Shown: positions 32,596-46,100 of the stretch, piece after piece
Layout of the letters: each line of letters begins with the position of its first letter
Position numbering within the stretch: position 1 is the first letter of the stretch
NCBI GenBank assembly: GCA_014529385.2
Contig: CM043965.1
Span: 17,003,912 to 17,067,911 of the forward strand
Reading direction: 5' to 3'
DNA length: 64,000 nt
From: Adiantum capillus-veneris
Taxonomy: Eukaryota > Streptophyta > Polypodiopsida > Polypodiales > Pteridaceae
The notes under the pieces: model-generated
Told to the model about the DNA's origin: nothing
Seen by the model: the letters and a program-made list of their open reading frames with translations, nothing else
Databases searched by the model: none
Made by a program: the position numbers and the translations under genes

Positions 32596-33530
32596 TGTTA
32601 GAAGCTGGACACACCCCACGACATCTAACTACTCGGCGAACTATTATTTTTGTAATTATTCATTCACTGAGGAAAACCCGATTTTTCACATTGTATGTAT
32701 TGGGACTTATAGAAGTTTCCAGATGGTATCCCAGTTTTGATAGTTAGATTGAGTAGATGGTTGATTTTGGAACTTTAGGGTTTGAGAAGCTGTAAGGTAT
32801 ATATACCACTTTTTGACCTTAATGAAAGACCTTTTATCATTTTTAAACAAGTTCTTTAAGTCAGTGAGTGAGCGTACTGTGTACGTGAGAGAGAGTGTGA
32901 GATTTGTCTTGACGCTACGTGTGCTACGGTGGTTAGAATCGAGTGCGGAGAAGTGCAGCGTGTTGCCCCCGACTAGAGCTACGAGCCGATACCAACATTG
33001 CACGCGTACGGTCCGGCTTTGGGAGCTCCTTCTACGAGCTTCATCGGTTGTTTGGGTGAGCATACGTTATCTGATTTCGCATTACAGCATATCCACATGT
33101 TCACATTGAGTAGAGCTACACATTAGGCACTTCAGATTTTGGAAACAAAGACCTGCAGATTTCGGCCAGACATCCTACGTGTTTCTGCACCGGGTGTTTA
33201 GGGTCGTGATTTTGGTTCATAGACCTTAGGGAGAGCGGCCTATAGGTATTAGTAGGGTCTCCTTCAAGTTCTATGATGTTTCAAAAGTGTTTGATGGGTG
33301 TTCGGCTCTAGCAAGCGTTGTAGGAAGTATCCTCTTTTGCACTCTTGAAGACTGTGACTGAGACAATTGGTAGGGACCTCTGTAGGAATTAGTTAAGAGT
33401 TGGTCGAGTGTAGGTTGACACCTTATGCTTGCTTCCACGTGCCTACGGGTCGAGCTTCGTCCTTAGCTGACATTACTTGTTAGGTGAGTTCTCGTTGTGC
33501 TGACGTCTGTCGCGGCGTATCCGTCCAACA
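32596..33530 (+). repeat. Gypsy B 3' LTR
   Basis: 935 bp, pairs with 11995-12928; TATATATA at 32798-32805 and the palindrome half-site at 33178-33189 are both kept. Confidence 0.93.
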
Positions 33531-33535
33531 TAAGT

Positions 33536-34093
33536 CTTCTCATGCAAACACTATGTGTCTCATTTTCCATAAGCCCAATGGCATTGTAGCCAAATCTACT
33601 ATCCACTCATAGTGCATGTCTAATGGGTAAGTAGGGTGCAACCCGTCACAATGACGTACATTTAAATACATTTGACAGGTTACTCACTTTGAGCGTCCTT
33701 ATCATTCATTACTCTCAACGGCATTCCATTTCTTTGTTTCGGATGCTTCCATAAGTACCCATATTTCAAAAAGTATCCATAGGCCTTTCTCTGTGTTCTT
33801 TTGAAGTCTTGATCAGACCACCCTTCTTGCCTTGTCAAAGTGCTTAGTTAGCATCCAATGAGCAATCAGTCACCTTGATATAGGTCCTCTTCAGATGACA
33901 CAAGTGCATTTGATAGGCAAACGTGATCACCCTTGGCATGAGAGATACTATAGAACTATGTACCCACATCATAGCTCTCAACAACCATGTCTTCTTCATT
34001 TTCATAACTTGCTCTTGCAAGCATATCCGCAACTGTATTATCTTTCCTTGCAATACGCTTAAATTTTGGATTCAAGGACTTTATGTAGGCAAT
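33536..34093 (-). pseudogene. Gypsy A integrase, N-terminal part
   Basis: Minus strand after RNase H: RKDNTVADMLARA closes RNase H, then DQDFKRTQRKAYGYFLKYGYLWKHPKQRNGMPLRV, the strand region before the HHCC zinc module in this gypsy lineage. The zinc module itself is decayed and is cut by gypsy B. Confidence 0.65.
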
Positions 34094-34474
34094 CTATCTC
34101 AACATAGCAATGTCACGAGTTGAGAAGCTTGTGATCATTCGAAGAAGAGGTAGACAATCAATCTCCACAATCATATTTTCTCCTATCAAATACTCTTTGT
34201 CACATTTCAATGTTGTGACTACTCCCCATAACTCTCTTTTTACCTGTGGATAGTTGTGTTGAGAAGCACTTAGGACTTTAGATCTATATCTCACCACATA
34301 TCTCTTGCCATCATCATCATCATCTTGCCCAATCACCCATCCAATTCTTGTTGGGCTAGTATCCACTATCACAATTACATATTTTCCACATTCATAGTTT
34401 GCTACCTCAAAGTTGGAGACATAAGCAACAACTTCTTTAATTTTCTCATGGCATGGGTACCCATTTCTTCCCAT
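34094..34474 (-). pseudogene. Gypsy A RNase H
   Basis: Open for 126 residues: VIVDTSPTRIGWVIGQDD (catalytic Asp), VVRYRSKVLSASQHNYPQVKRELWGVV (catalytic Glu) and VEIDCLPLLRMI. The form with DCLPLL instead of DHQALL marks a lineage different from B, C and D. Confidence 0.8.
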
Positions 34475-34574
34475 GAAACTTTTGGTTCTTTCTCAAAAGT
34501 TAATACAAAGGTTCTGCCACATGCACATAATGTGGAATCCAAATAACATAGAACACACATGCACCCAAGAACCT

Positions 34575-35552
34575 TCAAACCTCAGTTACATTAATACATG
34601 TCTCTTTCATTCTTTGAATCACATTAATCTTTGTTGGACAAGGAATTCTACCATATGGCCCGCACATATGTCCAACAATAAGAACTTTGTTCACACCAAG
34701 CACCAATTTTTTGCCCAGAGACAAGGTAAGGTTCACTTTTTCCAACCTTGACAAGATCTCATCACAATCACTGATATGCTTTTCCACATACTTGCGGCAC
34801 CCCCTCAAGTCTAGAGCCACATCTATATCGGTTACATCACATCCTTTGATTGGCACGTCATCAAGGAAAGGCATTGTAGTTTGAGGTGTGAAGTCACGTA
34901 GGACTTTGCTCATACCATTCATCATATACGCAACTGAATTAGTTGCTCCCTAAGGTAAGGTGCACATCCTTACCAAACCCAAGGGTGTTCTCAGGGTAGT
35001 CAGGTCCTTGCTTTCGATTGCTAGTTGGAACTGATTATATCTTGAGTACAAATCTCCCATAGAAAATATTGTCCTTCCTGCAAATGCCTTTATAAATTCA
35101 TCTACAATTGGCTATGTACCCACATTTCTAATTGTAACCTTGTTGAGAGGTTGCATATCCTGTATAAAGCATAAAGAAATATTTTTCTTTCGAACTCTGA
35201 ACCACCTGTTTGAATATGGATCACAAGAAGGCTCCAAAATACCGATCTTGATCTTTTTATTAAGCAACTCAATGAGTTTTGGCAAATGGGCCTTTCCAAT
35301 TGGAATAGGCCTCAGGTTCCAAGGTACGTGAGGGATAGTGAAGATCACCAAAGGAGAAACAATGGATGGATCAACACACCATATCTCATGCGGCTCAAAT
35401 GCAAAATTCTTTCCATGTTTGGAAAGAATTTCTTCAAAGAATACTCTTTCAACATCTGTCAAACTATCCTTGCAGCCAATCTTTGACTCCTTCAAAGTAC
35501 CATGTGTAAACTTATGTCCAATCTTGCTCGGCTCACAAAGACTCGGTTGCAA
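34575..35552 (-). pseudogene. Gypsy A reverse transcriptase
   Basis: N-terminal piece 35552-35112 holds KHGKNFAFEPHEIWCVDPS, LRPIPIG and LCFIQDMQPLNKVT. The middle is frameshifted but readable. The C-terminal piece 34925-34575 has AYMMNGMSKVLRDF and TMPFLDDVPIKG (FLDD active site), then LVLGVNKVLIVGHM. At least two frame breaks lie between 35112 and 34925. Confidence 0.8.
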
Positions 35553-35594
35553 AGCAACTTGATCACTTTTATCTGTACAGTCTTTTGGTAGAGG

Positions 35595-36557
35595 TTATGC
35601 CACTGGTTTCACTTTCTTTTCCGCATACTTGTACTTTTTCTCCACTCGTACATCAACACCTTTAGCATTTATGAAACTCTCAATGACTTTGTACATTTCT
35701 ATTGAGCATACTTTCATGACCTCACTTCCCATATGCAAATTAAAATCCACTAAAGACTCCAAATCTTGCATAGTATCCACAAATGAACACTCATCTAGAA
35801 CACCTGCAATGCATTCACCATCTTCTAGCAAACCATTAATCTTCAAACCTTTTTGTACACTATTTACATGTTGTCGTTCACCTTGATTTAAGTCCTCACA
35901 CTTTATAAAATCAATAGATTCATAGTCTGTTAATCCTATAAAACTTGTAGAAAATGTTTCCTTTGCATATACATCATGCGAGAAGTTTTCTCTTCTTGTA
36001 CCATTGCAATCCCAGTCTACAATGGTACATGGCCAAAAACTCCTCATATCCCTGTAGTCCTTGAATTCTTTACTTGCCTTTGGCAAGGGTTGCTCTCTAA
36101 GACTTTCATGGTTCCTTTCATGATCCACACAAATAGTAATGAAATGTATTGCATGATTTCCATCCCTGCTTCTTATCCTAGCATAAGGTGACCCATTGTC
36201 CATCACCTTGGTTTCCATGAGAGTAGCAGTGATGTATGGCTGCCCAAGGATAAGAGGGTATGTAGACATCTCCTGCACAAAGAAATTATGGTCATCTTTC
36301 ACATCCCCTATAGTCACCTTTACATTTGGACAAGCTCCATACAACTCCCGTGATAAGTTGTTTGCTGCATAAATCAGCCATCCATGATTTATATCAATTG
36401 GCCATTTTATTTTTTGATAAAGACTCTTTGACATAAGGTTAATCTCTGACCCATGATCTATCAATGCAATATATGGCTCCTCTAAGTCTCCCACTTTTAC
36501 TAGGGTCTTAGTAGTTGCTTTTTCCCAGTGACTCTTCAAGTAGTATGTCTTGTGAGT
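35595..36557 (-). pseudogene. Gypsy A protease and linker
   Basis: Minus strand from the gypsy C insertion point: LVKVGDLEEPYIALIDHGSEINLMSKSLYQ, an aspartic protease start with D-H-G-S in place of D-S-G, then PLILGQPYITATLMET (second-half signature). The remaining 200 residues (to 35595) are charged linker to RT. The ORF as read begins inside the neighbouring LTR at 36650, which is an accident of insertion. Confidence 0.8.
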
Positions 36558-37063
36558 TGTAGAAGGTGAGGACACTCCCAACCGGCAAGAACTGGCCCTT
36601 AGAAGGCTGAACAGTGGATCAATCACACCAGTAGTAATCACCACATGCAATTACTATAGTAACTCTTGGGAGCTATAAATAGGACCCACTACATTGTAAT
36701 CGAGCTCCTTGCTTCTTAGTTCCTTGGCTTAATTTCTTGTCTTTTGGATTTAGCTCTCTAAGCATTCTCGAATTATGAGCTCTTTGCCTCTAGCTTCACT
36801 CTGTAATCATTATTTGTGTAGTCATTGGAGCTTAAACCCATTACACATTATTCTAACTGTCCTTGAGCTATTAATCAAAATCTGCAAACACTTTTTGAGT
36901 TATCCAGTATGTCTCTCATCTCAGTATACTATTCCAGCCCAGTTAACTATCTTAGTCCAGTCAATTCTCTATTCCAGTTTCACTAGCTAAATTGATCACA
37001 TAACCAGTAGCTTTAGATTCTAACACTCGAATCAGCTATCTGAAGAGATCAGCTCCAATTCCA
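36558..37063 (+). repeat. Gypsy C 5' LTR and adjacent PBS
   Basis: Starts TGTAGAAGGTGAGGACACTCC, ends CCAATTCCA. TATAAATA box at 36674-36681 followed by GGACCCACTACATT in both LTRs. TTTTGGAGATCAGGA (37064-37078) follows directly and is the likely primer-binding site. Confidence 0.9.
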
Positions 37064-37146
37064 TTTTGGAGATCAGGATATTTAGAGCTATTTACTCTAC
37101 GACCAAAAAACTCTTATCTCCCAGTTAGAATTTTCAGTTGTACTAA

Positions 37147-38930
37147 TGGCACCCAAAGTTAGTCGTGGTCGTAAACCGTCAACCTAGTTAGGCACTGATT
37201 CCAAACGCGTCGACCCTATTCTTGAGGATTCAAAAAGAGATTTTGATCCTAAAAAGGACTTGATGACTGAGACTGAAGCTCCAAAGGAGCACAGTCACAC
37301 TGATGAAGCCAAGGACTCTTAGCACTCCAGTCATTCCCGGAGAAGAAGGACTGAGCGGGAAGAACGCAAGACCAAGAGTTCTCAATCCACACATAGGGAT
37401 GATGGGCCCAAGGGCAGCAAGGGTAGTTGTCACAGTTCCAGCAGAAAAGCTAGAGAAGAGATAGGAACAGATACTGAAGAAGAAACTGACTGGGATGCTG
37501 ATATAGACCACTACAAGAAGACTTCAAGACGGATCCAGGCTCCCAAGGTCAGAAGAAGAAGAGACAATGCTCACCGGCATGCGTATACCTCAAAGGAGGA
37601 AAGAAAGATGATCCAAATGTTCACATCCAAGCTCTTGAATACTATGCTGAGTTGAAGAATATTGATGAAGATGACTGGGGAGAATATTTTCCTCAGACAC
37701 TGAAAGATGGAGCAAGAAAATGATACTACCATTACCCAGCTTGCCAACTCAGATCATACAAAAAATTTCTCGAGGCTTTTATATTGGAATATTCAAACAA
37801 TAGGGGTGATAAGGACATCCTCTATGAGCTAGATAAGATAACACAAGGAAAATTATCAGTTAGAAGTTATGTTGAGAAAAGAAAGGAGTTAACCAGGTAG
37901 TTATAGGAGCCACCATCAAAAAAGACGTTAGGAACATGGTTTCTAAATGGGTTCCATAGTAAGAATCTCAAAGAACAGGAGGTGCGTGCACCAACAAAAA
38001 AAATTAATGATTTGGTACAGCGAGCTCTAAAGCTTGAGCAACAGGCTAAGAAGGAGAGAAGTCACAAGAAAAGGAGGTCCAATAGTAGCAGTATTTCCAC
38101 TGAGAATTCTGATTCTAGTGAGACCTCTAGTAGCTCGGAAAGCAGCTCAGATGAAAAGAGCGAAGACAAGGACAAGAAGGGGTCTTGGTATAGAAAGATT
38201 GATGAAATGGCCTGGCAGATTTCCGAAATCAGCCAAACCAGACAACCAGTTAGAAGAATGGAAACTTGGTGCTTAAGGTGCAAATCTAAAGACCATGTTT
38301 CCAATGAGTGTCCATAGTGTACCTATTGTAAAGAATATGGTCATTTATGGAACAATTGTGGTATTCCCATTCTAAACTTCAAGAAGGAAAAGGATTTCTT
38401 TGTAGTGGCATTTACCAATGTTGGACCAGCCAGAGTGGAGACAACCAGTGTACCCCAAGAGGAGAAATCAGGTACTAGTGGTACTGGTACTGGGTGCGGC
38501 AGGTACCAGGTAGGTACTGGCCAGGACTGGGGTCGTGGTAGCTTTCAAAATCGAAGCCTTAACTGTTATATGTGTTGGCAAGTATGGGCATTTTTGCGGC
38601 TGAGTGTCAGAAGCACCTAGCACTATGGCTACTTAGGCAAAAGCCCCAGGCAAAAGCCCCAGATCCACTTCCAATACGAGCAGTTACGCATAGTAAAGGT
38701 GTAGTCATTGAGGAAATCCCAAATGAGCAGACAAAACCAGTCAGTTCTGAAAGTAGCAAATGGGCTCAGCAGAGAGAGGTGTGGAAGGCAAAGGGCAAAG
38801 AGAAGATAGTCGATGAATGGCAAGAGCAGAGAGAACTCACGGCCAAGATCATAGAAGACGTAGCCAAGAAGCTACCAGAGCAACCAAAAAGTTCTGATGC
38901 CCGAGTCATTCAAAAGATACCAGCCTAGTC
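37147..38930 (+). pseudogene. Gypsy C gag
   Basis: Begins near MAPKVSRGRKPST. A Ser/Arg/Lys-rich N-terminus with stops leads to 37982-38317 (QRALKLEQQAKKERSHKKRR, then a Ser/Glu run) and two zinc knuckles CLRCKSKDHVSNEC and CTYCKEYGHLWNNC (about 38269-38352), both of the usual CX2CX4HX4C type, separated by a stop. Then a Gly-rich stretch and a charged tail to 38928. Heavily broken. Confidence 0.7.
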
Positions 38931-39289
38931 TTCTGAGCAAACAAAACCTGATCAGTGAGGATCTAGGATTCCTGAGACTATGTTGGTTGTAGTGCAAGGA
39001 CTGGTGGAGGAACTAGGGAACATAGAATCCGATATAATTGCAAGAGAAAATAATGAAAGAGGCACAATAGGTACCAGAATAGAAGAGTGGCACTGTGCAG
39101 ATAGTCCAATTCTTCAATTTCTGATAATAACTCTAATCAAGAGAGAGAAGAAATTCACGTTAAGATCTGTAAAAGAATTCAAAAGCTAACAGTTGAACTA
39201 GAGGACATCAGAAAAACTTTGTCTAAAGAAACAAAATTCATCAGACACAGTGAAGGAAGGTTGAAGAAATAGCCAGAGCATTTGACTTA

Positions 39290-39850
39290 GCAACTATCAG
39301 AGATGATGAAGTGGCAGTGATCCACATAGACTACAACATTAGAAAACAGTGGGAGCCACTATCCGGTGTCATACTGGATGGAGAAGTAGGAGTAAACATC
39401 CTAGGGACACACCTTCAGCAAAGGATGGGTATCACGAACTTGAAACCAGCACCTTTCAAAGTTCGAATGGTCAATCATCAATTTGTGCAAGCAATTGGGA
39501 TGATAGAGAGTATGCAGATAAGGGTGGGAAAATAAAAGTTCAAGACCAGCTTCTTGGTACTAGATGTGCACGGTGCATATGGGATTCTACTGGGGCACCC
39601 ATGGTTGCAAATGGCGCAGGCTGTTCATGACTATGCTAATCAGACTCTGACAATACACGACACTAGTAGAAGAATTCAGGTCCAGACACACAACACTAGA
39701 AGCTGGAGAAAGGCACTGCGACCGCAAGAGATTTGCCAAAAGTATGGAGTAAAGAAAATTGAGAGGATGTTGGTAGCAATGAATATTTTTCCATTGGCTG
39801 AGATAGATCTAAAGGTAGTATTATTTGACAAAGATCAAGCTGAAAAGTAA
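39290..39850 (+). pseudogene. Gypsy C protease
   Basis: VILDGEVGVNILGTHLQQRM corresponds to the active-site strand (normally I-L-D-G/S-G-S), followed after a frameshift by TSFLVLDVHGAYGILLGHPWLQMAQA, the second-half LG.PW signature. Asp is kept, but the loop reads D-G-E. Only one protease is present in this element. Confidence 0.7.
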
Positions 39851-40085
39851 AAGAAGCAGTTTTCAAGTCAATTCACCGAGCTGAATTCTGGAGAATGGCC
39901 AGTTCAACTAACTAGAAGGCAAGAGAAAATAATTGACTCTATAGAAGAATTCTCAAATTCCAGTATGCCAACAACCTTTGACTGAGGAAGTTATTGAAGT
40001 TCAGAATGAAGGTTTAGAACTAAGGGGTCTGTCCTGAGATTATGCTGAGGAGTCAACCAAAAGGAAGGGAGGTGGGCCTAACTGG

Positions 40086-41174
40086 TTGCTTCTAGATGAT
40101 CAGGAAGTCAAATGCTGTAACCTGGGTTCTGAGGAAAATCCTAGATTAATCAAAGTCAACAAGCATCTAGACCCAAGAATGAAAGAAAAAGCCCAAGACA
40201 TGTTCCAGAAGTACAAAGATGTACTTGCATGGGGAAAAAATGATCTAAAAGGGGTAGATCCAGAGGTCTGTCAACATAAAAATACCATTGAAACTGGATG
40301 CTAGACCAGTGCGATTGCAACGGTATAAAATGAATCCAAATTACGCTAAGAAGGTCAAATAAGAGATCGATAACCTTCTAAAGGCTGGATTTATCACTGA
40401 AGTTGCCAGTAGTGACTGGTTATTTCCTATTGTGGTAGTGCACAAGAAAATTGGAAAGCTCGGAGTTTGTGTGGATTATCAAAAATTGAATGCTCAGACT
40501 ATTAAGGATGCTTTTCCATTACATTTTATGGACATGCTTCTTGATGAAATTGCAGGCCGCGAGATGTATAGCTTTATGGATGGCTATAGTGGTTATAATC
40601 AGCTACAGATTGCTCCTGAAGACCGGAGTAAAACTACTTTTATTACTGAATGGGGAGTATTTATGTATTTGGTTATTTTTTTGGTATTTGCAATGCTCCA
40701 ATAACCTTCCAAAGATGTATGATGGAAATATTCAGTGAATTTCTCGATCAATTTCTCGCCATATTTATGGACGGATTCACTATCTATTCAACTGAGGAGA
40801 AGCATTTTCTCTTTCTGGAAATGGTTTTCCAACACTACAAGGAAAATCGAATCTGTCTAAACCCATTTAAATCTGTTTTCTTGGTCTGGAAAGGACAACT
40901 GCTGGGACATATAATGTCTACGAATGGCACAGAGATGGCCAACGACAAGATCCAGTGTGTCCAGCAAGCTAAAGCACCACGCACAACATCAAGGTTAAGT
41001 TCATTCCTGGGATACATCAATTTTTATAAAATATTTGTTCATATGTTTGCTTCGAAGGCATTACCTTTGTATGAGCTCACGAAGAAGAACAACAAGCTCA
41101 TTTGGACTGTTGAATGTGAGGAGAGTTTTCAAGTTTTAAGGAATACCCTTATCAGTAAGCCAGCACTTCAATAA
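40086..41174 (+). pseudogene. Gypsy C reverse transcriptase
   Basis: YKDVLAWGKNDLKGVDPEVCQH, KIGKLGVCVDYQKLNAQTI, MYSFMDGYSGYNQLQIAPED and ICNAPITFQRCMMEIF are clear RT blocks. The catalytic motif reads IFMDGFTIYS (YMDD changed to FMDG), so the second catalytic Asp is lost. Frameshifts near 40300 and 40670. Confidence 0.85.
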
Positions 41175-41683
41175 TCACATGGGGATGTTACTTTTCATGT
41201 CCATATTGATGCTTCCAGACTGGAAATTGGATCAATATTGGCTCAACGAGAAGGGAGGACTGATTATACAGTGTATTTTGCCAATCAGAGATTCAATCAG
41301 GCTGAACAGGGATATACCACTACAAAGAGAGAAGCCTTAGGAATGGTTTTTGTGCTACTAAATTTTGACACTATTTGTTGGGCAAGCTCTTTCATTTTTA
41401 TGTGGATCATCAGGCATTATTATTCTTGATTAACAAAGTCATTATTCAAGGAAGACTGATAAGATGGATGATGGAGTTTGAATTCCGAATATTTCATAAG
41501 CCTGGTAAAACCCATTATGGTATTGATTTCCTATCTAGGAGTATTGATGGCTACTCCGAAGTATCCTTGAGAGATGAGCCAATGGATGCAAAGTTGTTTC
41601 AGATAACAACTGAGATAAACAACGATCTAGAATGGTATGATGTATATCAGTTCCTTTCTAAAGGAGGATTCCTAGAACACTAG
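41175..41683 (+). pseudogene. Gypsy C RNase H
   Basis: FHVHIDASRLEIGSILAQREG..DYTVYFANQRFNQAEQGYTTTKREALGMVF, then after a frameshift FYVDHQALLFLIN, GRLIRWMMEFEFRIFHKPGKTHYGIDFLSR. Catalytic residues are mostly present; the frame is broken near 41380. Confidence 0.8.
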
Positions 41684-41694
41684 ACTCAGAATCA

Positions 41695-42953
41695 AAAGAA
41701 GTCTCTGATTATTAAGCGTTTGAAGCTCACCATCATAGGAGGATTACTCTATAGACTGGGAGTAGGTGGGGTTCTTTGAAGGTGTGTGTGCCAATGGAAG
41801 GGAGAATGCGAGTTATTTCTGAGGCACATGATGGGGATTGTGGAGGACATTTCTCCACTAATATAACTTACAAGAAGATTTTGCAAGCTGGATTGTGGTG
41901 GCAAACTTTAATATATGATGTTAGAAGCTTTTGCAAAACATGTGATTTATGCTAGAGGATGGGCAGACCAGTAGCAAAGCTGATAAAACTCCTCTTCCTC
42001 CAGTTCAACCATTGGGAGTATTTATGAAATGGGGTCGGGGTTTCATGGGTCTATTCAAGAAAATCACTCCAAGGAAGAACCACTATATATTGATGGCCAC
42101 TTGTTATGTCACCAAATGGGTGGAGGCCAAGGCTCTTCCAGATAATACTGCGCAGTCCATTGTTGTATTCCTATTTGAAAATATTATCTGCCGATATGGA
42201 TGTCCTGTGTAGATTGTGTCTGATCAAGGGACACACTTTATTCATGATACTATGGATATTCTGATGGAAATGCTCTTAGTAAAGCACCGAAAATTAACAC
42301 TATATTATCCCAGGTGCAATGGGCAAGCAAAGAGAAGTAATAAAACCATCAAGACCATTTTCACCAAGATTTTGTAGAAGGAGCCACACCAATGAGATCT
42401 TAAGCTCAAGACTTCTATATGGGCTTACAAGGAGGACATCTTATAACTTCACTACTAGACTAACACTGTTCAGAATGATGTATGGAACTGAAGCTATAGT
42501 TCCTATGGAATTTGTGATTCCCAGTCTTAGGATGGCGGTAGAGTATGGATTGGACTTCAATCATAATCTTAAAAATAGAATGGAGGAATTAGCACAGTTG
42601 GATGATTAAAGGAAACGTGCTATGCTGGAACAAGGAATTGTTCAGCAAAGAAGAAAACACTAGCATGAGAAAGGAATCAAAGTTAGGGAGTTCCAAAAGG
42701 GCGACTTGGTTCTGCTTTATCAATCCAAACCGGCCCTAAGAAACCAAATTTGAAGATAGCTTGGGCCAGTCCGTATGAGGTCGACTGGGTGTTTTCCAAT
42801 GGCACAATCAGGTTGAAATATTTATATGGATTACTATTGCTAGGTGTTTATAATGGGGCCAAGATCAAGCTATACTATTCTAATGACAAAGAGATTTCCA
42901 AAGAAGAAGATACTGGTGTTCTGGGAATTGATCGCCAAGAAATTTTAGAATAA
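41695..42953 (+). pseudogene. Gypsy C integrase
   Basis: A single decayed zinc module (about 41800-41960), then the core with KWGRGFMGLF where the first Asp (normally G-I/M-D-F) has become Gly, IVSDQGTHFIHD after a stop, and NGQAKRSNKT where the Glu has become Lys. Two of three catalytic residues are therefore lost. FRMMYGTEAIVPMEFVIPS and the tail to 42953 (YNGAKIKLYYSND) complete the domain. Confidence 0.8.
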
Positions 42954-43144
42954 GTCATTCTAAACCTTTTTCATGTACAACTAGTACCAGAGCCAGTCAA
43001 GGTGGCAGAAAAGTCTCAGCACGACAAAACAATGCCAGTGTCAGAGATAGCAATGTATCTGAGCTAGTATCAGTTTTTATGGAGAAAAGGGCCAGTAGGA
43101 CTTCATGTGATCATCATTAAAAGGAACATGGGGAGTATTAGCCA

Positions 43145-46100
43145 ATGCATGTGTGCCACATTGCTGACAGTGCACAAAATTCTAGGACGCTAAGTACTGG
43201 AGATTTTATGGTGAGAACGCGTATAACAGAAGGCGAGTGGACATTCTTCCTGATAAATCTCCTGCGCAATGCCTGCCGGCCTGTTGTTACACACTTGTCA
43301 TTGCCAAGCTCTGAGGCTTCTTCACTACAACCACAAACCTCCTCGTTTGAAGAATCTGTCGATCACTGTCTATCCTTATCCGACACACCTGGCTACGGCT
43401 TTGACTATCCAAGTAGGTATTCTTCCTTTACTAACTTGCCTCCTCATAGTGCATGGGTAGAAGAAAAATGTCGAAGAAGATGTAGGATACCATAGACAAA
43501 ACTTCGGCACTCATCACCTCTATTAAAGCTTCTCTACCATTTATTTCCCATAGAAAGATACAATGGTATGTGTTTACTGAGCAAGCCAAAGCATTGCTGC
43601 GACTGTGGAACTTGCATGTAGTAGTGCAAGCCACAAGAATATATTTTTACACAATTGTGATCAAGAAGGTTCTTGATTCCTTCAATGACAAGGATGGGAG
43701 TGATGTAGTCAATGGTATGAAAGTGTCAGCAACTCCTGACAGCATTGCTTATGCTTTCAAAATTCCAAATGAGCCAAAGCCAACCACAACAATTGGAGAA
43801 CAAATAAGTTCAGCTCTCAGGGAATATGAAGCAGCCAAGAAAAAACAAAATTTTAGTGCACAAGGGGTTCCAGTAGAAGGTTTGGATGTCCCCGCAGCTT
43901 ACAGGTTTGTGGCTGAATTTGTTAGCTTGAAAAATAACCCCACATACCTGTCCTAAAAGTTGTTTGCTATGTTGCTTGCAAAAAGATTAGATGCTACAGC
44001 TCCAATCAACTTGTGTCAGATCTTATCTCATAATGTGCTCCAATAGATTGCCAAGTTGAAATCTCAGAATGTTTTCAAAGCTTAGTATGTCTGTCAATTT
44101 CTTTAGTGGGAAACTTCTCCAGATGCTCATTATCAGGTACGGATGGCTTGGAGTCAGAAGCCCATCCCAACGATTAACAATGTTGATCTATCTTCAGATG
44201 AAGAATCTCCAGGCGATCAATTGGCTCTAACTTGACAAAAGAGGAAGACCAGATAGGTGGAAGACAGTAGTTCAAAGAAACCAAAGACTACATTGGCCAA
44301 AAGCAGTGCTTTCTTAAAGCAACTAGAAAATCAGGTCGTCTTTGCCTACTAAAAAACTTTCAGCAGGGCAGACTTCAACAACACCTGAAAAACATACTCC
44401 AACACAGACTACTGTTGTGACCAGCCAGCAAGAAGAGTAGATTCCAGGAAACACAATTGCTAAAAAATACCAGCAAGAAAGGACCACTCCTGACCAGCTG
44501 ACAGTTCATACTGACAAGGGAAAGGGTCCAAAACCTGCCAGTTCAGCTAGCAAAATTCCTATTCCTTTCAGTGAATTGACTTTGTCCTTAGCCGAAAAGG
44601 ATAGACTGCAGCAATTGCAGAATCACCCTCTCAAAGTAGGACTCATTATTTAGAAACCTGATTTCGCACCATTACCATACATGGCTCCTGTTATGGTTTA
44701 TGAGCCAATTCCTTCTAACCAAGCAACAGTAATGGATGGTTGCTCAATGTTTATCCAATCATCATGGAATACAATTGTCAATGCTCTAGGACAAATGATG
44801 GATGCCTCACCTTCCACTAATGAAGTGATTAAGCTAAAAGAAGAACTGAGAAACAACCAACAAAAAGTCCAGAAATTGAATTAAGATATAGAAGCACAAT
44901 CTTTGCGGCATAGTATTACCAAAACTAATCAGCCCAGACAATTCAGACACTGGAAGTGAAGTTTTCAAAGCTTGAAACAGAGAATAGGTAGTTAATTGAA
45001 GACAATGTAGAGGCTGTGAGAAATGCTGACAGATTTGAGACTATGCTGAGAATAAAGGGGATTGATTTCAATGTGTTGCTGACTAGACACATTGCATTGA
45101 AAGCCTCTTTAACAGAGAGATATATACATAATAACTTGGATGAAACTTTGAATCCACATGGAAATGTCACTCTAAATATGGATAATCTGAAGGCACTTAT
45201 GGAGACCATGCAGAGTGATTTGCAAGATAAGCTTTTAAATTTAGCAGTGCTTTAGCAAATCAAGCTATCCTGGACTATAATGATAAGAAAAATGACCCTG
45301 ATGAGGATTCTGAGAAATCAAAAGAGAAGGATGAAGAAGGGGAGGATGAACCAACAAACAAACCTGATGATGATAATGACTTTCCTCCTTCCCCACCTTT
45401 AGGCTCTAGAGCCGGTGGACCCACTGCCACAGGGGGCAGTCAGCCCAACAGACACCAGATAGACAAGCAGTTGGAGACCAATGGGCTGATGATCAACAAC
45501 TAGGCAATGGACAGATGGACAACACTAGAGGCTCTCCATTGCACCAGTAACAACACAGTCTAGATGCAAAAGGAAAATCCAAATCTCTGACTGAGACCGT
45601 AAAGGGTGATGATCAACATTCATTACAGCTCATCACACTGAACAAGAGATTGAGACATCAACAAGCTCCTATTACTCGAATGTATTTGGAAGATAATGTT
45701 CTTCTCTATGACCTGGAATGATTTCAAAGGCTATATGTTGGCTCTAGAGAAATGATTCAGCATTGAAAATCAGTTGCCTTCCATGATCAAGAATTGTGTC
45801 AATTGCCTATGCATCCCAACAGAATCCAGTTGCTCGAAAGGGTACCTGACCAGGCGCTGACTTTTGATGATAAGATAGTCAATCCACACTGGCAATGACA
45901 GCCCACTGCAGACCGACATTCCCTAGCCCTTGAATTACATCTACTGCTTGGGAACGGGCCTTTATATAAGTGCATGAAGGAAGTTAGGAATCAACTAAAA
46001 GAAGTTCTACTTCAGATGCAAATTTCTAGAGGAGTTGGATGAGAGGGTGCATGCTATTATTGAAGATCAGACTTCTAGCAATAAAGGACCCCAGACTCAA

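Larger units (their letters stand above)
11995..33530 (+). mobile_element. Ty3-gypsy element B with third gene and palindromes
   Basis: Two LTRs of 934 and 935 bp (11995-12928, 32596-33530) start TGTTAG and end CCAACA, flanked by a perfect 5-bp duplication TAAGT (11990-11994, 33531-33535). Order: PBS, palindrome-bearing leader, gag, protease 1, RT, RNase H, two zinc modules plus integrase core, protease 2, non-coding region with more palindromes, a long third gene, PPT. At about 21.5 kb it is very large for a gypsy element. LTRs differ by only a few percent by eye, yet nearly every ORF carries stops, so this copy is dead. Confidence 0.93.

Noticed and set aside
35595-36650. Start of the gypsy A protease ORF at 36650
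   Set aside because: The first 30 codons lie in the LTR of gypsy C; the real protein is interrupted at 36557.
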